The notes beneath the pieces were generated by a model that had not been told where the DNA came from, did not search any database, and saw nothing but the letters and a program-made list of their open reading frames with translations. A DNA stretch of 64,000 nt from Desulfarculus sp. (lineage in GTDB: Bacteria > Desulfobacterota > Desulfarculia > Desulfarculales > Desulfarculaceae). Location of the stretch: NCBI GenBank assembly GCA_016218705.1, contig JACRDC010000053.1, positions 1-64,000 on the forward strand, in the 5' to 3' direction. The number at the start of each line of letters is the position of its first letter. Within the stretch, counting starts at the first letter, position 1. This document shows positions 28,853 through 36,297 of this stretch, one piece after another. Both the position numbers and the translations under genes were made by a program.

Positions 28853-30751
28853 ATGTACGTAGATTATTTGTTTTTGGTTTCCTCGGGACCCACCCTGGTG
28901 GCCGCGGTGGCCTATTCCATGGCCGTGGCCCAGTTCTGGTTTTTCCTCAAGAAAAAGCGGTCCGTTTGGCTGGGCTGGGGAGCGGCGGCCTGCCTGGCGG
29001 CCGCGATATACAACACTATAATTTTCCTAAACTTCCAGACCAATAATATCGCTACTCTGGCGGTGCTGCACCGCGCCCTGCACAGCGTGATCCTTCTCAT
29101 GCTCTACGCGGTGGCCAATTTCATTTATTCTTTTCTGGCCAAGGGTTCGCGGCTTAGGCACCACCTCTTTCTGCTCTCTCTCCTGTTCTGGCTGGCCATG
29201 ATTTGGTTCAGTCCCTACATCATCGTGGACCACCTGGTCAGCCGGGCCAGCCTGTGGGTGGGCGGTTATTACCCCAGACCCACCATGCGTCCGCTGGGCC
29301 TGGTCATGCAGGCCTACATTGGGGCCGTCATCTGCCACTTAATTTTTATTTGGCCCTGGCGGACCCGCAGCCGCCTGCCGCATTTTCCCTACCTGGCCTC
29401 GGGCATGATATTTTGGGCTGTCCTGGCCCTGCACGACATCCTGGTGTCCATGGGCATGCACGCCAGGCTATTCCTGGCCGAATACGGAGTCCTGGGCTTT
29501 TGCTTCTCCCTGGCCGGGTTTTCCATCACCAACTACCTGTCCATGGAGCAGTCGCTGCGCCGGTCCCAGAAGCTCCAGGCCATGGCCACCCTGGCCGCCG
29601 GCGTGGCCCACGACTTCAACAACCTGCTGCAGGTCATCTCCGCCAACACCGAGAGGCTGCTGCAAACCCATACCCCCGCCCCGGTGCTACATGAATGCCT
29701 GACACGCATCGCCGAGGCGGCCCAGCGCGGCTCCGAGCTGGTGCGCGGCCTGCTCTCCCTGGGCCGCCAAGGCCCCGCCCAACTCACCCTACTCAACCTT
29801 AACCAGGAGATACGCCGCATCACCGGCATGCTGGCCACCGCCCTGCCCAGCCAGATCACCCTGACCACCGACCTGGCGCCCAACCTGCCCCTGATTTTGG
29901 GCAACCCAACCCAGATAGAGCAGGCGCTCCTCAACCTGGCCCTGAACGCCCGCGACGCCATGCCCCAGGGAGGCAACCTGGTGCTAGCCACCCGTGAGTT
30001 GAAACTTAATGGCCGCCATGCCAAGGCCCACCCCCTACCACGGCCGGGAGAATACGTGCTGCTCACCGTGGCCGACACCGGCCAGGGCATGGACCAAGAA
30101 ATCCTGGCGCGGGCCTTTGACCCCTTCTTCAGCACCAAATCCGCCGGCCAGGGCAGCGGGCTGGGCCTGGCCACCGTGCAGGGCATCATGGAGGCCCATG
30201 GCGGGGCCATCGCCTGCCAGAGCGGCCCAGGCCAGGGCACGCGATTCTCTCTTTATTGGCCCGCCGGCCCCCAACCCCTGCCCGCGCCGCCGCCGCTCCC
30301 CCTGGGACATAGCCCGGCACCCGCCCGCGGCCGCTCCCTGCTTTTGGTGGATGACGAGGTCGCGGTGCTGGACAGCCTGGGCGAGCTCTTGAGCCTGCGC
30401 GGCTACCGGGTCCTCAAGGCCCAGGGCGGCCAGGAGGCGCTGGCGGTCTTCCGCGCCCAGCCGGTGGGGCTGGTCATCATGGACCTGCACATGCCGGGCA
30501 TGGCCGCGCCGGATTTGCTCGGCCGTCTGCTCGGCATCAACCCCCAGGTCAAGGTCATCGTGGTCAGCGGCGACCTGGCCGAGGCCCAGGAGACCCTGCC
30601 CACCGGCCCCCACGTGCTGGCGCACCTGGGCAAGCCGGTGCGCGTCCACCAATTACAGGCCCTCATCGAGGGAGCGCTCCAGGGGCGGTCAAGTCCCCGC
30701 CCCGGTGCCGCCACCGGCGCTTGTGGCCCGCCGCCCACTCGGGTATCATGA
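28853..30751 (+). CDS. Membrane hybrid histidine kinase with receiver domain (kinase 1 of a duplicated pair)
   Basis: 632 aa. The N-terminal ~220 residues form about six to seven transmembrane helices of an unrecognised sensor. HisKA follows, with His253 in GVAHDFNNLL, then HATPase_c (LNLALNARDAMPQGG, DTGQGMD, GSGLGLATVQG) and a receiver (LLLVDDEVAVLDSL, Asp544 in VIMDLHMPG). It is closely similar to kinase 2 (31012-32850) throughout. Its last ~20 residues (after LQGR) read through DNA homologous to the non-coding region after kinase 2, because the stop codon there has been lost here. No output domain. The weak ribosome binding site makes the exact start less certain. Confidence 0.9.
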   Translation: MYVDYLFLVSSGPTLVAAVAYSMAVAQFWFFLKKKRSVWLGWGAAACLAAAIYNTIIFLNFQTNNIATLAVLHRALHSVILLMLYAVANFIYSFLAKGSRLRHHLFLLSLLFWLAMIWFSPYIIVDHLVSRASLWVGGYYPRPTMRPLGLVMQAYIGAVICHLIFIWPWRTRSRLPHFPYLASGMIFWAVLALHDILVSMGMHARLFLAEYGVLGFCFSLAGFSITNYLSMEQSLRRSQKLQAMATLAAGVAHDFNNLLQVISANTERLLQTHTPAPVLHECLTRIAEAAQRGSELVRGLLSLGRQGPAQLTLLNLNQEIRRITGMLATALPSQITLTTDLAPNLPLILGNPTQIEQALLNLALNARDAMPQGGNLVLATRELKLNGRHAKAHPLPRPGEYVLLTVADTGQGMDQEILARAFDPFFSTKSAGQGSGLGLATVQGIMEAHGGAIACQSGPGQGTRFSLYWPAGPQPLPAPPPLPLGHSPAPARGRSLLLVDDEVAVLDSLGELLSLRGYRVLKAQGGQEALAVFRAQPVGLVIMDLHMPGMAAPDLLGRLLGINPQVKVIVVSGDLAEAQETLPTGPHVLAHLGKPVRVHQLQALIEGALQGRSSPRPGAATGACGPPPTRVS

Positions 30752-30805
30752 CGCATTCGGCCTGACTGGGGCCGCTTGGCCGCCCGGGATAAGGGGACGC
30801 AAGAA

Positions 30806-30871
30806 ATGCGCGAGAAGATATGCGTGATGGTGGGCTCGCGGGCCAATCCCCGGGTTTTGAGGCGGCGGTGA
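30806..30871 (+). pseudogene. 5' fragment of the 2-epimerase gene (neuC remnant)
   Basis: ATG with a GGGGACGC-type upstream sequence, then codons for MREKICVMVGSRAN, matching the start MRKICVVVGSRAN of the intact epimerase at 32975 with one inserted codon. After the AAT codon the homology ends abruptly and the frame runs to a TGA at 30869-30871. The upstream DNA also matches that upstream of neuC. It is the right-hand end of the first duplicated block; it could still be translated as a 21-residue peptide but is not a functional enzyme. Confidence 0.85.
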
Positions 30872-30954
30872 AGAAGGCCGGCCTTATGACGCTCCGCCGC
30901 CGAGATAACTTGGTGCAAGACGGCGGCATCCCGCACGTGCGGTTCAATGTCTGA
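30859..30954 (+). pseudogene. 3' fragment of the YchF-like gene
   Basis: 32 codons including a TGA stop align without gaps to the last 31 residues of the GTPase ending at 28735 (EAAVKKAGLM.. to ..HVRFN), with 24 of 31 identical. It lies in a different frame from the overlapping neuC fragment and has no start. It is the left-hand end of the second duplicated block. The 7 amino-acid changes indicate decay since the duplication. Confidence 0.88.
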
Positions 30955-31011
30955 TCCCGCCCGGCCTTATAATCGTCCGGCCTCAGCCGCGAGCCCCTGG
31001 TAGGTAATTCC

Positions 31012-32850
31012 ATGCTCAAAGAGTGCGTGGAGATACCCTCTCTGGGGCCGCTGCTGGTCGGCGCCATCGCCTTTTCCCTGGCGGTTTTTCAAGGCTGGTT
31101 CTTCCTCAGACAAAGACAACAGGCCTGGGTGGGCTGGGGCACCCTGGTTTCCCTGGCGGCGGCCTTCTATGGCGTGACTAAATTCATTAATTACAACGCC
31201 ATCCACGCGCCCTTGCTCTTCTTCAACGAGCGGCTGCAATACACGGCGGTAATTTTCATCATCCACACCCTGGCCCGGATGGTGTACAGCCTTTTCGGGC
31301 GCCACTCCCCGCTGGCCAACCGTCTGTTTCTCTTGATCCACTTAGGCTGGCTGGCCATTATTTGGCTCACCGACCTGGTGGTGGCCCAGCACCTGATCGC
31401 CCGCCCGATGCTCTGGCTGGCCCAGCCCTACGTCGAGCCCGCCCTGGGTCCCCTGGGCCCTGTTCTGTTCCTGTACTGCTTTGGCACCTTGGTGCTGTTG
31501 TATTGGGCCTGGTGGCGCAACCGTCACCGCCATATTCTGGGTCTCAACTACGTGGTGAGCGGGTTCAGTTTCTGGGCGGTGTTGGTGGCCCATGACATAT
31601 GGGGGGGCCTGGGGCACCAAGTGGGCGCCTTTCTGATGGAATACGGCTTCCTGGGCTTCTGCTTCGCCATCGCCGGGGTCTCCATCAAGAGCTATTTCGT
31701 CATGGAAAAGAGCCTGCGCCAGGCCCAGAAGATAGAGGTCCTGGGCAGGATGGCCGTGGGGGTGGCCCATGATTTCAACAACCTGCTGACCGTCATCTCG
31801 GTCAACTCCAGGTTGATGCTGGCCCGCCCGGATGCCAGCCCCCAGGACCGCCAGGGGTTGGAGCGCATCTCCGAGGCTTCCAAGCGCGGTGGCGACTTGG
31901 TGCGCGGCCTCTTGTCCCTGGGGCGCCAAGGACCCGCCCAAAGCGTCCCCCTGGACCTCAACCAGGAAATCCAAAGGGTGGCCGGCATCCTGGCCTCCAC
32001 CCTGCCCCCGGCCATGGCCCTGGAGCTGGACCTGGCCCCCGGTCTCCCCGCCATCCAGGGAGACCCGGCGCAGATCGAGCAGGTGCTGCTCAACCTGGGC
32101 TTCAACGCCAAGGACGCCATGCCCCAGGGGGGCCGCCTGGTCTTCGCCACCAGTGACTTGAGGTTCACTCCCCAGGACGCCAAATCCTCCAAACAACTCA
32201 AGGCGGGGCGCTACGTGCTGCTCACGGTGACCGACACCGGCCTGGGCATGGACCAGGACACCCTGGGCAGGGCCTTTGACCCCTTCTTCACCACCAAGCC
32301 CGCCGGCCAGGGCAGCGGCCTGGGCCTGGCCACGGCCCAGGGCATCATGGAGGCCCACGGCGGGGCCATCGCCTGCCAGAGCAGGCCGGGCCAGGGCACG
32401 CGCTTCTCGCTCTACTGGCCGGCCAGTCCCCAGCCCCTGCCGGCGCGGCCTCTGGCCAGGCCAGGGGAAAGCCCTGGCCTGGCCAGAGGCCGCTCCCTGC
32501 TGTTGGTGGATGACGATATTGCCGTGTTGGATAGCCTAAGCGAGCTCCTGAGCCTGCACGGCTACCGGGTCCTCAAGGCCCAGGGCGGCCAGGAGGCGCT
32601 GGCGGTCTTCCGCGCCCATTCGGTGGAGTTGGTCATCATGGACCTGCACATGCCGGGCATGGCCGCCCCGGAATGCTTAAGGCGCCTGCGTGGGATCAAC
32701 CCCCAGGTCAAGGTCATCGTGCTCAGCGGCGACCTGGCCCAGGCCCAGGAGACCCTGCCCGCCGGCCCCAACGTGCTGGGCCACCTGGGCAAGCCGGCGC
32801 GCTTCAAGCAATTGCAGGCCCTCATCGAGGGAGCGCTCCAGGGACGGTAG
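31012..32850 (+). CDS. Membrane hybrid histidine kinase with receiver domain (kinase 2 of a duplicated pair)
   Basis: 612 aa with the same plan as kinase 1: an N-terminal multi-helix membrane sensor (~220 residues), HisKA with His253 in GVAHDFNNLL, HATPase_c (NLGFNAKDAMPQGG, DTGLGMD, GSGLGLATAQG) and receiver Asp544 in VIMDLHMPG. Catalytic and receiver regions are almost identical to kinase 1, while the membrane sensor has diverged most, consistent with a paralogue acquiring a new signal. It ends properly with TAG after LQGR, 124 nt before the epimerase gene, and could share its transcript. Confidence 0.9.
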   Translation: MLKECVEIPSLGPLLVGAIAFSLAVFQGWFFLRQRQQAWVGWGTLVSLAAAFYGVTKFINYNAIHAPLLFFNERLQYTAVIFIIHTLARMVYSLFGRHSPLANRLFLLIHLGWLAIIWLTDLVVAQHLIARPMLWLAQPYVEPALGPLGPVLFLYCFGTLVLLYWAWWRNRHRHILGLNYVVSGFSFWAVLVAHDIWGGLGHQVGAFLMEYGFLGFCFAIAGVSIKSYFVMEKSLRQAQKIEVLGRMAVGVAHDFNNLLTVISVNSRLMLARPDASPQDRQGLERISEASKRGGDLVRGLLSLGRQGPAQSVPLDLNQEIQRVAGILASTLPPAMALELDLAPGLPAIQGDPAQIEQVLLNLGFNAKDAMPQGGRLVFATSDLRFTPQDAKSSKQLKAGRYVLLTVTDTGLGMDQDTLGRAFDPFFTTKPAGQGSGLGLATAQGIMEAHGGAIACQSRPGQGTRFSLYWPASPQPLPARPLARPGESPGLARGRSLLLVDDDIAVLDSLSELLSLHGYRVLKAQGGQEALAVFRAHSVELVIMDLHMPGMAAPECLRRLRGINPQVKVIVLSGDLAQAQETLPAGPNVLGHLGKPARFKQLQALIEGALQGR

Positions 32851-32974
32851 GTCCCCCGCCCCGGTGCCGCCACCGCCGCCACCGGCGCTTGTGGCCCGCC
32901 GTTCCCTCCGGTATCATGGCATATTCTGCCTTGTCAGGGCCGGCTGGCCGGCCGTTGGAAAGAGGACGCAAGAT

Positions 32975-34132
32975 ATGCGCAAGATATGCGTGGTGGTGGG
33001 CTCGCGGGCCAATTACAGCAGCATCAAGAGCGTGATGCGCGCCGTGCAAGCCCACCCTGACCTGGAGCTTCAGTTGGTGGTGGGCGCCTCGGCGCTCTTG
33101 GACCGCTTCGGCTCGGTGGTGGACGTCATCGAGGCCGACGGCTTCACGGCCAACGCCAAGGTGCACATGATCATCGAGGGCGAGAACCCGGTGACCATGG
33201 CCAAATCCACCGGCCTGGGCTTGATGGAGCTGCCCACCATCTTCGACAACCTGAAGCCCGAGGTGGTCATCACCGTGGGCGACCGCTTCGAGACCATGGC
33301 CACGGCCATCGCCGCTTCCTACATGAACATCCCCCTGGCCCACACCATGGGCGGCGAGGTAACCGGCACCATAGATGAATCGGTGCGCCACGCCGTGACC
33401 AAGCTGGCGCACATCCACTTCCCGGCCAACCAAGAAGCTGGCCAGCGCATCATCAAGATGGGCGAGGACCCGGCATCCGTGCACGTGGTGGGCTGCCCGC
33501 GCATTGACCTGGTGGCCGAGATAGTGCGTAACGACGGCAAGAACCTGGACAAGGACCTCCTGTTCAAGGAGGGCGTGGGCGGCCATCTGGACCCGGACCT
33601 GCCCTTCCTCTTGGTTAGCCAGCACCCGGTGACCACCGAGTTCGGCCAGAGCGAGCGCCAGGTGCACGAGACGCTGATGGCCCTGGCCGAGCTGCGCATG
33701 CCCACGGTCATGCTGTGGCCCAACGTGGACGCCGGCAGTGACGACCTGAGCCGGGGCATCCGCAAGTTCCGCGAGCGCCAAAAGCACGACCACATCCGCT
33801 TCTACAAGAACTTCCCGGTGGAGACCTTCGTGCGCCTGATGCTGCGCTGCGCCTGCATGATCGGCAATAGCAGCGCCATGGTGCGCGAGGGGGCCTTCCT
33901 GGGGGTGCCCTCGGTGAACGTGGGCTCCCGCCAGGACGGCCGCGAGCGCGGGGCCAACGTGATAGACGTGCCCCACGGCCGCGGCGAGATATTGGACGCC
34001 GTGCGCCGCCAACTGGTGCACGGCCGCTACCCCAGCCAGCCCATCTATGGCGACGGCACCGCCGGCTGGCGCATCGCCGACATCCTGGCCCGCCTGGACC
34101 ACGTCAAGGTGCAAAAGCAGATCGCCTACTAG
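32975..34132 (+). CDS. neuC: UDP-N-acetylglucosamine 2-epimerase (hydrolysing type)
   Basis: 385-aa GT-B-fold enzyme of the WecB/NeuC family. It has an N-terminal VVVGSRANYSSIKS, PEVVITVGDRFETMA, the histidine/acid region HTMGGEVTGTIDESVRHAVTK, and the C-terminal IGNSSAMVREGAFLGVPSVN. The hydrolysing branch releases UDP and ManNAc-type sugars for nonulosonate synthesis. ATG 32975 is supported by GAGG 9 nt upstream and by the duplicated fragment at 30806, which starts at the same codon. It probably heads the sugar cluster together with the CMP-sugar synthetase downstream. Non-hydrolysing epimerisation cannot be excluded from sequence. Confidence 0.85.
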   Translation: MRKICVVVGSRANYSSIKSVMRAVQAHPDLELQLVVGASALLDRFGSVVDVIEADGFTANAKVHMIIEGENPVTMAKSTGLGLMELPTIFDNLKPEVVITVGDRFETMATAIAASYMNIPLAHTMGGEVTGTIDESVRHAVTKLAHIHFPANQEAGQRIIKMGEDPASVHVVGCPRIDLVAEIVRNDGKNLDKDLLFKEGVGGHLDPDLPFLLVSQHPVTTEFGQSERQVHETLMALAELRMPTVMLWPNVDAGSDDLSRGIRKFRERQKHDHIRFYKNFPVETFVRLMLRCACMIGNSSAMVREGAFLGVPSVNVGSRQDGRERGANVIDVPHGRGEILDAVRRQLVHGRYPSQPIYGDGTAGWRIADILARLDHVKVQKQIAY

Positions 34133-34147
34133 GCAGGGCCAACCATC

Positions 34148-34286
34148 AGAAATAGCTGTCATTGCGAGGAGCCTTGGCGACGAAGCAATCTCCCTTTTCG
34201 CCTTCCGCTCTTGGTTCGCCCCTCCAATCAACCAAGGAGCGAAATGGAAGATTGCCGCGCGTTCGCTCGCAATGACAGCTATTTCT
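34148..34286. repeat. Palindromic intergenic repeat (TCATTGCGAG type), copy 1
   Basis: 21-bp perfect terminal arms (34148-34168 and 34266-34286, core TGTCATTGCGAG) enclose about 97 bp with inner GAAGCAATCTCCC / GGAAGATTGCC pairing. This resembles widely distributed palindromic repeats with TCATTGCGAG and GAAGCAATCT cores seen in many bacterial genomes. Non-coding; it fills most of the 275-bp gap before the CMP-sugar synthetase. Confidence 0.85.
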
Positions 34287-34407
34287 ATTTGTTATAGTAT
34301 GCAGGGCCAAGGCGTGCCCCAGGCCGCCACCAGTGGCGTTGCCTGGGGGTAAAGAGATTTCCCGAGGTCCTTTGACCGCGGCAATCGGCGGGAGGCGACC
34401 TTAAGTC

Positions 34408-35115
34408 ATGCCTGAGTCCATGAACATCCTGGGGCTGATACCGGCCCGGGGCGGGTCCAAGGGCATACCGGGCAAAAACCTGGCGCCCCTGGCGGGCAAG
34501 CCGCTCTTGGCGCACACCGTGGAGGCGGGGCTGAAGAGCCGCCGCCTGACCCGCCTGGTGCTCAGCACCGACGACCCTGCCATCGCCCAGGCCGGGCGTG
34601 GGCTGGGGGCCGAGGTGCCCTTCATGCGCCCGGCCGAGCTGGCCCAGGACGGCACCCCGGCCCTGCCGGTGATCCAGCACGCGGTGGGCTGGCTGGAGGA
34701 CCAGGGCTGGCGGCCCGAGGTCATCGTCTATTTGCAACCCACCTCGCCCCTGCGCCGGGCCGAGCACATTGACGCCGCCGTGGACCTCTTGCTCGGGGAA
34801 CGGGCCGACACCGTGGTCAGCGTGCTGCCGGTGCCCCACCAGTTCAACCCGGCCTCGGTGATGCTTCTCAAGGACGGCTGCCTCAAGCCCTTCCTGCCCG
34901 AGCTGGCCCAACTCTTGCGCCGCCAGGACAAGCCCGAGGTCTTCGCCCGCAACGGCCCGGCGGTGCTGGCCTGCGCCCGCGCTGTGGTCATGGATGAGGG
35001 CCGGCTCTACGGTAGCCGCACCCTGCCGCTCATCATGGCCCCCGAGGATTCATTCGACATAGACACGCCCTTTGACCTGGAGTTGGTGGAATGGCTCCTG
35101 GGGCGGCGCGGCTAG
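34408..35115 (+). CDS. CMP-sugar synthetase (acylneuraminate cytidylyltransferase family)
   Basis: 235-aa nucleotidyltransferase. It has the nucleotide-binding loop LIPARGGSKGIPGKNL, the substrate region VIVYLQPTSPLR, and the C-terminal EDSFDIDTPFDLELVE with the metal/sugar-binding acid residues of the NeuA/LegF/PseF group. It activates a nonulosonic acid such as sialic, legionaminic or pseudaminic acid as its CMP derivative; which one cannot be told. The start is 34408 or the in-frame ATG at 34420. It follows the epimerase gene after the palindromic repeat and is followed by a glycosyltransferase 9 nt later. Confidence 0.85.
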   Translation: MPESMNILGLIPARGGSKGIPGKNLAPLAGKPLLAHTVEAGLKSRRLTRLVLSTDDPAIAQAGRGLGAEVPFMRPAELAQDGTPALPVIQHAVGWLEDQGWRPEVIVYLQPTSPLRRAEHIDAAVDLLLGERADTVVSVLPVPHQFNPASVMLLKDGCLKPFLPELAQLLRRQDKPEVFARNGPAVLACARAVVMDEGRLYGSRTLPLIMAPEDSFDIDTPFDLELVEWLLGRRG

Positions 35116-35124
35116 GATGACGGC

Positions 35125-36288
35125 ATGGGCATAATCCACGCCCCGGCCATCTGCTGCGGCACGGGGCTCACCGGCCTGGGGCAGGCGCGGCTGTATCTGT
35201 TCCTCAGCCTGGGCTCAGCCCTGGCCGACTGGCGGACCATGGGCACCCTGGAACGCGAGACGGCCATCTACCGCGCCCTCTTGCGCCACCTGGCCGGCGT
35301 CAGCCTGGTCAGCTACGGCCGCCACGACCGCGCCCTGGCCCCGGAGCTGGGGGGCCTCACCGTGCTGGACAACCGCCTGGGCCTGCCCGGGCGCCTGTAC
35401 CGCCTGCTGCTCTCCACCGGCCTGACCATCCGGCAAAAAGGGCCGGCGGTGGTCAAGACCAACCAGATGCAGGGCGCCGACCTGGCGCTAAGGGCCGCCC
35501 GGCGGGCCGGGCACGCCTTCGTGGCCCGCTGCGGCTACCTGCCCTCCAACATCGCCATCTGGCGGGAGGGCGAGGACTCCACCGAGGCCCAGCGCTGGTT
35601 CCGCCTGGAGGCCCGGGTGCTGAACGCCGCCGATTGCGCCGTGGTCACCACCCCGGCCATGGCCGCCACCCTGGCCTTTCGCTACGGCCTGGACCCGGCG
35701 CGCATCCGGGTCATCCCCAACTACGTGGACACCGATCTCTTCACTCCCGGCGGCCCCGAGCCCAAGCGCGGCGACGTGGTGCTCTACGTGGGACGTCTGC
35801 ACGTGGAGAAAAACCTGGAGCCCCTGCTGCTGGCCATGGAAGGGCTGAACGCCGAGCTGTGGCTGGTGGGCGAAGGTCCCCTGCGTCCGGCCCTGGAGGC
35901 CCTGGCCAGGGAGCGCGGCCTGGCCGTGCGCTTCCTGGGGCGGGTGGACAACCAGCAATTGCCGGCGCTCATGCGCCGGGCCACGGTCTGCGCGCTGCCC
36001 TCCAAGGGCGAGCACCACCCCAAGGCCCTGATCGAGGCCATGGCCTGCGGGGCGGCGGTGCTGGGCAGCGACGCCCCGGGCATTCGCGAGATCATCGCCC
36101 CAGAGGTCAGCGGCCTCCTGTGCGGCCTGGAGGCGGGGGACATACACCAGGCCTTGCGCCGGCTCCTGGGCGACGAGGCCCTGCGCGCCCGCCTGGGCGC
36201 CGCCGCGCGCCAGCAGATGGTGGCTGACTACAGCTTCGCGCGGGTTTTGGATTTGGAACTCTGCATGCTCTCCGAGATCATAGGATAA
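35125..36288 (+). CDS. Glycosyltransferase, GT4 family
   Basis: 387-aa GT-B glycosyltransferase. The Glycos_transf_1 domain lies in the C-terminal half (VVLYVGRLHVEKNLEPLLLA, WLVGEGPLR, and the nucleotide-sugar EX7E region in PSKGEHHPKALIEAMACG). The N-terminal half probably binds the acceptor. AGGATG is located 8 nt upstream of the ATG. It lies between the CMP-sugar synthetase and asnB with short gaps, so it is part of one surface-glycan operon. Donor and acceptor unknown. Confidence 0.88.
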   Translation: MGIIHAPAICCGTGLTGLGQARLYLFLSLGSALADWRTMGTLERETAIYRALLRHLAGVSLVSYGRHDRALAPELGGLTVLDNRLGLPGRLYRLLLSTGLTIRQKGPAVVKTNQMQGADLALRAARRAGHAFVARCGYLPSNIAIWREGEDSTEAQRWFRLEARVLNAADCAVVTTPAMAATLAFRYGLDPARIRVIPNYVDTDLFTPGGPEPKRGDVVLYVGRLHVEKNLEPLLLAMEGLNAELWLVGEGPLRPALEALARERGLAVRFLGRVDNQQLPALMRRATVCALPSKGEHHPKALIEAMACGAAVLGSDAPGIREIIAPEVSGLLCGLEAGDIHQALRRLLGDEALRARLGAAARQQMVADYSFARVLDLELCMLSEIIG

Positions 36289-36297
36289 GCCCAGGAC

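Noticed and set aside
30806-30871. 21-codon gene with a decent ribosome binding site as a functional peptide
   Set aside because: Its sequence and upstream DNA are a copy of the neuC start and homology stops mid-gene, so it is better read as duplication debris.
32926-32940. TGGCAT..TGCC as a sigma-54 promoter for neuC
   Set aside because: The spacing is too short by two bases, and the element is not kept in the duplicated copy upstream of 30806.
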